64,000 nt of DNA from Trebouxia sp. TZW2008 (Eukaryota; Chlorophyta; Trebouxiophyceae; Trebouxiales; Trebouxiaceae). The notes under the pieces are model-generated. The model did not search any database. It saw only the letters and a list, made by a program, of their open reading frames with translations, and was not told the origin of the DNA. The stretch spans positions 24,534-88,533 of the forward strand of contig BDIU01000100.1 in the NCBI GenBank assembly GCA_002118135.1, written 5' to 3'. A program made the translations under genes and the position numbers. Positions within the stretch are counted from its first letter, which is position 1; each line of letters starts with the position of its first letter. Shown here in pieces: positions 26,901 through 34,828 of the stretch.

Positions 26901-27775
26901 CAACAGCCTGCCGCCGTTCAGCGTCTGACTGCATCTCTGTCAACACATATGAAGCCACCACCAGATCATAGACCTGCCGCCCCGATTGTGGTAATGTGGA
27001 GCGCTTGGGATTAGTCAACGATGGGTGCAGATGCCGATGCCATTGGATGCTGCAGGGGCTGCTGTGCTGTGCATGCTGAGCATGCTGGGCGTGCTGGGCG
27101 TGCTGTGCCTGCTGGGCACGCTGCAGGCTAGTGGCTAGTTTGACCATTGCATCGGAAGGCTCAATAGCTGTCACACGCTGAGGGTATTCTTCCCAAACCT
27201 GCAGTCAACCTGATCTGTTTCAACGCTATGCTATGCAGCACACCAACTGGCAATTGCCTGATGAGGTAGACACAGGTATACATAGGGCATTCATGGCGCA
27301 TTGTACGGCTGTGAAATGCATTTCTGAGGTATGCTAGAGCATTTGCTGCCAAGCAGACAGTGCACTCAACAACAGCTGACATTCGCAGAGCTTCACTTCA
27401 GTTGACGACAGCAAAATCAAATTGACATCTGATCCTAGGGATTATGTTGCAAAGACCATGCCTCACAAGAGCAAGTGCTGACTTGCAAGGGCGCCACTCA
27501 CATGCATGATTGCATTGAGGTGATAGCAACCACAAAGACCAGAGACGCACCTCTCTAGCAGCCCATATAGCTGTTCCTGGCCCTGAGCCAAAGTCAAGCA
27601 TGGTCCTGGGTTCAAAATCAGGCAGGTGGAGATGCAGCTCATCAAAAACCCGGTATAGCACAGCATAGCACGCTGGCATGCGGCTTGACACATAGGCAGC
27701 CACCTTGGTGCTATCATACTCTGGGCTTAGTGATGCAGATGGCTCCCGCACAGCTGCATCATCATCCAATACCAT
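23938..27775 (-). CDS. METTL17: METTL17/Rsm22-type mitochondrial small-ribosomal-subunit methyltransferase-like protein (5 exons, 590 residues)
   Basis: Complement of 23938..24740, 25135..25300, 26291..26479, 26809..27198, 27551..27775; all junctions in phase. Family members bind the mitoribosomal small subunit during assembly and are needed for mitochondrial translation. SAM-fold motif I 'MLDFGSGPGTAIWA' lies at residues 59-72, preceded by 'YVSSRMPACYAVLYRVFDEL'. 'YDLVVASYVLTEM' and 'DVLVLVEPGTPSG' follow (about 150-195). Exon 3 carries 'VVAPCPHDGQCPMEG...WCHF', cysteines known in this family to hold a 4Fe-4S cluster; a further candidate is in 'IIIDVC' of exon 5. 'RTYQDERFSYVVLRRGPRP' and 'PRKRGKHIIIDVC...KSRWGDLWP' are the C-terminal family blocks. 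Oddities: an Ala-Gln-His repeat (about residues 100-115) and a long acidic insert in exon 5. The ATG at 27775 follows an in-frame TAA, so the N-terminus appears to lack a transit peptide; an upstream exon may be missing (an Arg-rich ATG-started frame lies at 27905). Confidence 0.93.
24790..24995 (-). repeat. Echo of METTL17 exon 5 5' end, plus 27-bp repeat x3
   Basis: 24800-24905 repeats 24640-24745 (Glu-rich coding start and acceptor of exon 5). Directly after, a 27-bp unit starting AGTGCAGGATTCAATTGAAG occurs three times (24901-24980). Confidence 0.88.
25500..25610 (+). repeat. Short tandem repeat, AGATGTAGC-type units
   Basis: Imperfect 9-15 bp units (GCAGATGTAGCAGATGTG...) repeated about eight times in METTL17 intron 3. 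Confidence 0.8.
25615..25657. other. Inverted-repeat hairpin in METTL17 intron 3
   Basis: GTTGTAC C GTAATCTCT, loop GTCATGTCA, AGAGATTAC T GTACAAC: a 16-bp stem with one mismatch and a 9-nt loop. Could be a small element terminus or a snapback structure; too short for a typical miRNA precursor. Confidence 0.6.
25660..25745 (+). repeat. Dispersed repeat, copy 1
   Basis: Shares 'GGCCTGGCGTGATAGGACAT', 'CTAGCAGT' and 'TTGGAACATGT' with 39935-40022, and in reverse orientation with 3595-3685. Non-coding; class unknown. Confidence 0.65.
26095..26180 (-). repeat. Exon echo: copy of METTL17 exon 3 3' end
   Basis: 'TGTACCTTGTGGCAGCGCTG' to 'TGAGTCAACTG' repeats 26286-26355 (exon end and donor), 183 bp away, with many substitutions. 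Confidence 0.8.
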
Positions 27776-28325
27776 TTACATGCTGATGATTATGAACATA
27801 GGAGACACGCTCTAGCAAAGGTGCTAGGTGTGGGCAGCATAAGTCCTGTTTTGCCGGGTTGGCTTGTGCTGAACATCACGGTAAGGACGCCTTCTGAGCG
27901 ACATGCTTGCTGATAAGGCTCTCTTCAAACTCGCTCAAAATTGAGCCTTAAGCTGCTCAATCTCAACTGAACATCTGCATGACTAATGCAAGAGCTGTCG
28001 GCGTTGCTGACTGATGATGACGTCATCTGCTGAGATTTGTGCTGACTTGTACTAATGCACTGCTGACAGACATGAGGCCTGGCAATGAGAGTTTAGCAAG
28101 AGACACAGCAAAAGCATGTGCACGCGCACTGTATAGCTCGACTTACGAGAGAAAAACAGGCTTTTTCTTCTTCTTTTTTATAACAAGTGTCGTGTTGTCT
28201 TACCACTATGGGAATCTTGTTATGACAAAACATACAAAGTTTAGCTCCAATCAAGAGCATGAAAGGCAGAACAATGCAGCCTGCAGTAGCCTTCTAAACG
28301 CAAGCATTCAGTGCATAAGCTTGTT
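27776..28325. other. Spacer upstream of METTL17
   Basis: 550 bp between the METTL17 start and the end of the next minus-strand gene. Contains a short minus-strand ATG frame at 27905 (MSLRRRPYRDVQHKP...) that looks like a mitochondrial presequence but could not be spliced in phase with confidence. CTTCTTC tract at 28165-28180. Confidence 0.4.
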
Positions 28326-29268
28326 TCAACCTGTACCTGAGAGCTCGGCACCAAATGCACCCCTCAGATTGTCCTGCTGTGCTGGCTTCGTATCAAGCAA
28401 CTCTTCTTCAGTCGGCTCGTCATCACCGTCTTCAAGGTCATTCAGCATGCTGATAGGAGGGCTTCGCCGTAGCTCCCTCAGTGTCTGTTTGGTAGGCTTT
28501 ACCTACAGAGCCCAAGTTCAGTTCCAGAATTGCCTGAGGGTCAAGTATGTTTTGTGATGTCTCGTTCTGTCATGGCAACATCGCTACTAAAAAGCACAAC
28601 ACCAACCAAATGAAAAGCACTATACCAACCAAAAGCCCCTTGCCATTTCGACTAAGGGCCGAGTGCACAATTTCTCCTTTGTTCACAACAGTATGACTTC
28701 TGGAAAGCACTACACAATTCAAAAGTCCATGCAGTCACTCAAAATGCATACCAGGCAGGCTCAAGGGGCTCAGCTGGGTATGTGTATAGGATCAAACAGC
28801 TGAGTAGGGGATCCTACCTTTTTCCTTCTCTCTTGTCTGGCTTTGCCACTGACTGCATCACCAAAGTTCATGGTGGTGCCGCCCTTGCCAGGTGTGCGAG
28901 ACAACTGTTTCAGGGAGTCTGTGAGATGGCGAGCCTCCATGCGTTGTAGCTTGGTGCTGCGAGACCCGCTGGCTGATGCCTCTACAGCGTCAGTCAATGT
29001 TCTTGGCACCTCCACTGTGCTCAGATTGCGGCGCCTGACCATAGCTGCTACTTCGACCGGGACCTCAGGCAGTTCTTCCTGCAGCAGTTTGAAGTCCTAT
29101 TCATAGCTTGCACAACAAAAACCGCACTACGTAACTTAGACATGCGCGCAGTCAGGAGGGTCTCACTTGAATGGCGGCAGCTGTGGCGGGCCCCACATCA
29201 CTGTATTGCCGGAGCTGTCTACTGGTAAGTCGCCAGGCTGACCATTGTGTGGGGGTCAACCTCCGCAT
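28326..29268 (-). CDS. Basic/acidic low-complexity protein, 3 exons, 185 residues, not recognised
   Basis: Complement of 28326..28502, 28818..29096, 29167..29268; junctions in phase (CAA|GTGAGA, AAG|GTAGGA). Start MRRLTPTQWSAWRL at 29268. The middle exon is basic ('MVRRRNLSTVEVPRTLTDAV', 'HLTDSLKQLSRTPGKGGTTM', 'RQERRKK') and the last exon has an acidic stretch ('DLEDGDDEPTEEELL'). This charge pattern suggests a nuclear, chromatin or RNA-associated protein, but no family was identified. It starts head to head with CCDC97 across 172 bp. Confidence 0.7.
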
Positions 29269-29440
29269 CTGCTTTCAGCAGTGCGACCAAGTACGCCCTA
29301 TGGGTGCTTGTTGTAATTTTGACGCTTGCTGACGCTTTTCGTCAACGCCAAGCCAGGCCCGCAGACGGTGCAGCGTTCACAGCGCTGTCACAGTCGCGTT
29401 TTCGAAACGCCACTTTGAAACGCCTGGCTGCGATACACAT
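29269..29440. promoter_or_regulatory. Compact bidirectional promoter region
   Basis: 172 bp between the start codons of the basic protein (-) and CCDC97 (+). It must hold both transcription starts; no TATA box seen. CpG is denser here than in the flanking introns (GCGACC, GACGC, CAACGCC, GTCGCG). Confidence 0.5.
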
Positions 29441-30319
29441 ATGAGCACAGGCCCTCAAACACGATACAACGCTTCCATGTCTACTCGAGCGCAACTAGCA
29501 CCCGAAGCCGTCAAAGACATATCGCAGCGGCTTTCAAGCGACGTCACTTTGCGTCTGCCCGCCAGCCTCCAGCGTGATCAGACAGAACCTGTTACACCAC
29601 AAAAGCGCAAAGAATACGTAAGCGCGTTGCTGGAGCAGGACCCAGGGGTCTTTCTCGAGCGCTACTCGAGCAAGCTATCAGAGGAGGAGCGGGCTCATTT
29701 TGAACCTCTGCGAGACGATTACGAGGTAGACTTCTATTTGAAGCTTGCAGAAGACGAGGCAGCTTCAGCAAAAGCAGGGCTTTCGGCGACCGCAAAGAAT
29801 CGCAGATTAGCACAACTGAATAGGCTGATGGAGGATGGTACATATTTTTCTGAAGAGGCTATGCGCACAAGAGCGCCACTGTTGCATCAGCAGTACCTGG
29901 GACAATACACCCCAGCTGCGGCAAGCTCCACAGCGCCAACACTCTCAGGAACCTTGTTAAGACAGCATGACGAGGAGCAGCATCGGCACAGGCTGCAACA
30001 ACAGCAGGAACAGGAAGCTATGGTTGAGGAAGAGGAGGAAGAGACTTCATCTGATGACGATAACACCAAAGAAAAGCCAGGATTGGGCGATGCTAGCACA
30101 TCTCAAGAGCTGCATGCAGACAAGTACAGCAGTGACATGCCTGCAGATCATAACCAGAATAGTGAGGATTTCATGGCTTTGATGCAGCAGCGCTTTTTGG
30201 CTGGTGGTGATCATGAACATGTAGACTATGCTGCCATTGACAAAAATGCAAGTTTAGATGATGATTGGGCCGCGCAGGCAGAAGAAGATGCTCAGGAAAA
30301 GTATTTTGATGCAGATTGA
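29441..30319 (+). CDS. CCDC97: CCDC97-like protein (intronless, 292 residues)
   Basis: Single open frame from ATG 29441 to TGA 30319; a second Met at residue 13 is an alternative start. CCDC97 is associated with the SF3B part of the U2 snRNP. The conserved C-terminal region is clear: 'KNRRLAQLNRLMEDGTYFS' with 'RTRAPLLHQQYLGQY' (about residues 118-156), and near the end 'DFMALMQQRFLAGGDHEHVD' and 'YAAIDKNASLDDDW...EKYFDAD'. Between them lie a Gln/Glu-rich and an acidic stretch (EEEEEETSSDDD). The only clearly intronless gene in the window, which could mean a retroposed copy or intron loss; no poly(A) remnant is visible. Confidence 0.93.
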   Translation: MSTGPQTRYNASMSTRAQLAPEAVKDISQRLSSDVTLRLPASLQRDQTEPVTPQKRKEYVSALLEQDPGVFLERYSSKLSEEERAHFEPLRDDYEVDFYLKLAEDEAASAKAGLSATAKNRRLAQLNRLMEDGTYFSEEAMRTRAPLLHQQYLGQYTPAAASSTAPTLSGTLLRQHDEEQHRHRLQQQQEQEAMVEEEEEETSSDDDNTKEKPGLGDASTSQELHADKYSSDMPADHNQNSEDFMALMQQRFLAGGDHEHVDYAAIDKNASLDDDWAAQAEEDAQEKYFDAD

Positions 30320-31120
30320 ACAATGTCCTGCAAGTGCAGTGCCGATTGTGGTTGAACCTATGCGGGCACTGACGTGTCTTTGACTCGTGCCAAACGTGAC
30401 CGCCAGAATGCTTGTGTTTTGTACCATGTTCTGCATGCACAATCAAGCAGCATGTGCAAGATTTGGTGTCTCTGCGGTGATTAATGTCTCTGCATGCATT
30501 GGTCTGTATATATTCGTCCGTGTCTCTGCATGCTTTTTTTGAAGTGCAGCATCCTGACTGCATGTTTTTGGAATAGTTCTTTCCAAACAAGGTTTGGAAA
30601 AACCACATGTGGCTTGCAATCCAGAGTGTTGCTTTACGTATGTCTTCTGTTGAGCTTGCTTGGATTCAGGTGCAAACTTGCAGGACGTTGCTGCCTTCTG
30701 GGTATTGTACGTCAGCATGTATATCGAATGTATGTTGTGGATGTCTTATAGGCATAAAACGCTTTGGAAGCAGCATGGGTTTAGGGTAGTCATATGGTAG
30801 TCTTGCAGCAGTGTTGCAGTACAACAATTTCATATCCAACCCTATTTCACCATGTTGTCTTTCCCTATGCCAGATCGTGAGCAAACATGACGCAGATTGC
30901 GACTGTGGACCACAAGCAAACCAAATTGGAGGTGTTGCATAAGATTTCAAATATTAAAAAATTATGTTGACGCAGCTGAGTGCTGCATGCAATCTGCTGC
31001 TACAAAATCAGGGCAAGCAGACGCGCAGATTTTCTCCTTCAGGCTTGGCAAGTATAGCCCTTGGATGAGGTTGCAGTTGGATGTTTCCAGAAATTGAAAG
31101 CTTCCAGGACTTTGAAGCTT
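30320..31120. other. Convergent intergenic spacer
   Basis: 801 bp between the CCDC97 and DUF2470 gene 3' ends. AT-richer around 30940-30965. No gene recognised. Confidence 0.45.
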
Positions 31121-34100
31121 TCACAACGCCTGAGGCACAACTTGCTTGCCTTCTGCATCTGACAGCTGCCCAACTCGAGCTTGCTTGCTCATCTCAACAA
31201 TGACATTCTTGAGGTCTCCTCTGCCATTGACTTCTCTGCATTCAGAACAGAACAACCAATCACAGTCTTGCCAAGCCAAGTAAAGAAGATGTGGACGAAT
31301 GCAGACGGGTCACCCAAGGCCTATGTGGCACCTACAAACAAAGCACACAACAGCTGCCATGCATATATCACCTGGAGACATCCTACATGATACCTGCAAT
31401 ACATACAACAGCTGCAATGTGGGTGAGTGGGCGGGTGGGTGGGTGGCTGGGTGTGTGAGCTAGTGAGCGAGGCAGCGAGCAAGTGAGTGATTGATTGGGT
31501 GGGTGATTGGTTGGTTGGGTGAGTTGAGTCAGTCAAGTGCCAAAGTTGGCTCAACTAGTGTATGGAAGCCTGCACTTTAAACAACCATTGTCTTTGATGC
31601 AGATGCAGTCCATGCCAAGCCGGCGCAGCACTATCTGGGGTGCCTTGTCCACAGGCAGCCTTACGAGAAGCTTACCTAGTGTATGGAAGCCTGCACTTGA
31701 GGCGGGCATTGTCTTTGATACATATACAGTCCATGCCAAGCCGGTCCACAGCCACCAGGTGGGTCTTGTCCACAGTCAGTCCTGTGAAATGTTTCACCAT
31801 TGCTGTTAAGGAATCTGCATGGCCCTCGTTCATGTGTTGCACCACAGGCGCTGCAAACGCTGCCATGGGGTCAGGTGGGGTGCCCAGCAATTGCTCTGGG
31901 GTCACCTGCAGTACATCACGCTGTGTGAGTACGACTTGCCTGCTGGCTGTCATGGAATCTGCATGGCCTACATTTGTGTGCTGCAACACAGGCACTGCAA
32001 ATGCTGCCATGGGGTCAGGTGGGGTGCCCAACAACTGCTCTGGAGTCACCTGAAGCATGCAGCTCTACGTCGCATTGGCTTGTTGGCTTGTGCAGATGGT
32101 GTTTGTAATGTCTGCGGGTTTCCACATGTGAAGCAATTGTCATGTCGCGTGCATGCAGTGAGTCATGGCAACGCTCACTAGGGCCAGTAAGGGCAGCGTG
32201 GATGGAAGCCCAGATTTGCCCTGTTTCATCACCGTGTAACACTGTTGTTCTCTCAGCCAGAAAAATTGTCAATGAAGGGTTGACTGGCTGTGCGCAATAC
32301 TACCAATATCTGGTAAAGTCGCCTATGGTTAGCAAAGTATGCAGCAAGTTCTGCCAGCCAAATGCTTGAAAAGCTTACCTTTCTTCCTGCCCTGCCAAAG
32401 CCTCCATTGAAATGCACAGCAACAACCTCCTCCATGTAAAACGGCTGGAAGTCACCAAAGTCTGCCCAGAATGACTCAGGGTTCTTGCTTTTGTACACAC
32501 TTTTCACTGCTTCCTGCCTTTCCTGAGGCAGAGCCTTTGCATGACCTGTCAATGAGACTCTAGCATCAGCTAGATCCTGCAAAACAATTGGCCAATCTTG
32601 CACGTGCATGAGGGATGCTGATGATTATATATAGGTCAAACATAGGGCTCCCTGTATGTGGCAGCATGAGTGTGATTTGCAGCTTGTCTCGTGCCAAGAC
32701 ACCATATGTTGCAAGCAATGCACACAGGTCAGCACTTTCAGCATAGTATGAGCTTGCATAGCAACAGCTTGCCTCTTGTAGGCAATCAAGTATGCAACAA
32801 GGCTCATGTCACCACGTTTCAACAAGGTCGTGCAAAGAACACAAGAAATGCAAGCTCAAAGCGCAGGAAGCAAAGAGAACAGGCGACTTGGCAATGTTGA
32901 AAGGTGGCGCACCCTGAAAGCAGGTGCTAACACAGTGAAGCTGCACTTGCTGTCATTCAGGAGGTGCCTTGTGTGGGGTGAGATTGAGCTGAGCATAAAG
33001 ATAGGCCGGCCTTTGTCATCAGGTGCATACTCAACTACAGAACCTGATGGGAAGCCTGACGCTGCTCCTTCTGCAGCTACTGTTGACAGTGTGCCCATTC
33101 TGCAAGTTTGCAGAGGTGTACGTCAGTTGAGGGTTCATGTGCATCGGCGTCAAATGGCGTTGAACAGAATGGGTTGCAGGCACTTCATTCCTCCTATGCG
33201 CGTAGCAGAGTCATGGAACTTGATAAGAAAGTATGTATGTGGTGATGATGGTGCTGCATCCGATGAGCCAGCATGGCTGGTCTGAGCATTCAATACCAGT
33301 GCAAGCAAGAAATGCGTCTGCACTTGACCTTGACATGAGTATCACTACATGCAGCACACAATGTTTGCATCTGGTCTCAACCTTGAGCACCAGGACTTGC
33401 AACTCACACACTGCACCTGGTCTCTACACAGAGCACCAGTGCATACAGTGGTACACATTGCACCTGGTCTCTACACAGAGCACCAGTACGTGCAATTCAC
33501 ACACTGCACCTGGTCTCTTCACACAGTACCAGTACATGCAGTGGCACATATTGCACCTGGCCTCTACACAGAGCACCAGTACATGCAATTAACACACTGC
33601 ACCTGGTCTCTACACAGAGCACCAGTACATGCAGTGGCACATATTGCACCTGGTTGGCTCACAAGGTTGGACACTTGCCACAGACATTGATCATGATCAA
33701 CCTGCCTTGCTGACAACCTCTATTCTCTGATGACATGATGACATGATGCAACAGCCCAGCAAGTTGGACGAGAAAGAATTGTCAGACACTGGTGACAAAG
33801 TTCCAATTTCTGTAACTGATGCTTTCTGGAGTCGCATTGATGGCATTCCCACGGGTACTGAAGTGCAAGCCCTGCTGATCCACGAGGTCACATTTAAGAC
33901 CTTGCACACAATGGGCAAGTCAATCCTGCTGATTCACAGTGATTCTCATGTGCATGCAGTAATGTGACTTGCACATGAGGATCAATTGAACAAGCAAGGA
34001 TTGCTAGTGCCTATGCCGGGCTCTGCAAGACAATGCACAAGCACTGGTCAAACATTCTCTGTTCAATCATGACTTATGAGACAAGAACTTGAGAGCCTGT

Positions 34101-34660
34101 TGATGACTAATCAAGCAATTTAATGTGCGAGCTTGGGCTGATGCAGTTTGCCAGTAGCAAGCATATCACAAGCACTGACCTCGCAACTTCAAGGAGCATT
34201 CGGGCTTCTTCAGCAAAGTCTAGTCGAGCAGCAGCAGATTGGTGTTGATCAAACTGCTCCCAATCTTTGTCTGCGGGTTGGTCGACACCTGTGGAAGGCA
34301 CAAGTCTGAGCGGCGCTGCAGGCGGGCAGACTCTCGGTGCTGTAGTAATCGACATTACCTGACTGCTCAGCTGCGGCCTGCATCGTCTGCAGCTTGCGCA
34401 GGTGTTGTAGCTGCTGCTTTGCTGGACGCCTCGGGCTTCTGATGCACAAGCGCTGCACCTGAACGAACCAAATGACAGAGTTCAAGGAGAATCAAGAAGC
34501 GCATTGGCCGAGATGCCGTAGCGACGACAACAAAGACCAGCATGCTGCGCATGCTCACCACAGAATATTCAGGTTGAAAAAAAGCAACAGCAGATGTGCG
34601 TCTCGCGTGACAGCTGCAGACGGGAACCAGGCCACGCGATAGCACAGCATGCTGAGCCAT
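31121..34660 (-). CDS. Plastid FMN-binding split-barrel (PPOX-like) protein with DUF2470 domain (7 exons, 346 residues)
   Basis: Complement of 31121..31235, 31676..31905, 32379..32576, 32913..33099, 34180..34288, 34359..34458, 34559..34660; all in phase. Matches the plant family of pyridoxamine-5'-phosphate-oxidase-like proteins with a C-terminal DUF2470, related to the glutamyl-tRNA-reductase-binding proteins of plastid tetrapyrrole synthesis. The N-terminus is transit-peptide-like (MAQHAVLSRGLVPV..., Ser/Arg-rich, few acids). The split barrel runs about 104-232: 'MGTLSTVAAEG', 'FPSGSVVEYAPDDKGRPIFM', 'SPHTRHLLNDSKCSF', 'SFWADFGDFQPFYMEEV'. DUF2470 is about 233-325: 'PDPMAAFAAPVVQHMNEGHA', 'VDRLGMDCICIK', 'KCRLPYTREVNGRGDLKN'. 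Exact role (enzyme or regulator) cannot be told from sequence. Exon 6 (31676..31905) is echoed on both sides. Confidence 0.93.
31400..31535 (-). repeat. Low-complexity GGGT/GAGT-type tract
   Basis: Imperfect GGGTGGGTGAGTGATTG tetranucleotide-like repeats in the last intron of the DUF2470 gene; related in composition to the TCAC tract at 22140-22244 read on the other strand. Confidence 0.85.
31545..31645 (-). pseudogene. Exon echo: copy of DUF2470 exon 6 3' end without donor
   Basis: On the minus strand 'CTTGGCATGGACTGCATCTG' to 'CCATACACTAG' repeats 31674-31742. The real exon ends ACTAG|GTAAGC; the copy reads ACTAGTTGAG, so the donor is gone. Confidence 0.9.
31925..32056 (-). repeat. Exon echo, still open: copy of DUF2470 exon 6 5' end with a GC donor
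   Basis: Repeats the acceptor and first ~33 codons (PEQLLGTPPDPMAAFAVPV...) of exon 6. It is open, in the same frame as the real exon, and ends AGCAG|GCAAGT, a good GC-AG donor context, so it could be spliced as an extra or alternative exon. Confidence 0.8.
33365..33660 (+). repeat. Minisatellite with ~48-bp unit and ~98-bp higher order
   Basis: Five to six copies of 'GCACCTGGTCTCTACACAGA' 'GCACCAGTACATGCA'. Units alternate between ATT(C/A)ACACACT and GTGGCACATATT spacers, giving a two-unit periodicity. In intron 3 of the DUF2470 gene. Confidence 0.93.
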
Positions 34661-34828
34661 GGGCTCAAAATGTCTGGTCTCGGCTTCTGCGCATGCGTGG
34701 CTCTGAGTTCAGGTTGAGCTAGCGTTTCAAAGCGTTACCGCTTTGCGTTAGACCGATACGCAAATTGTTGCGGTGCATGCCTGCGCGCAGCCTGTGATGG
34801 CGCTCTGTTGAGACAATGATCCTGTGAC
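34661..34828. promoter_or_regulatory. Compact bidirectional promoter region
   Basis: 168 bp between the starts of the DUF2470 plastid gene (-) and the NOL8-like gene (+). No TATA box; contains AGCGTTTCAAAGCG, a short palindrome-like stretch around 34722-34735. Confidence 0.5.

Noticed and set aside
31086..31390. Plus-strand frame near 31181 looking like a short protein
   Set aside because: It is antisense to the last exon of the DUF2470 gene, which is conserved and in phase.
33365..33660. CRISPR-like regular repeat spacing
   Set aside because: The spacers are themselves repeated and the context is a nuclear intron; it is a minisatellite.
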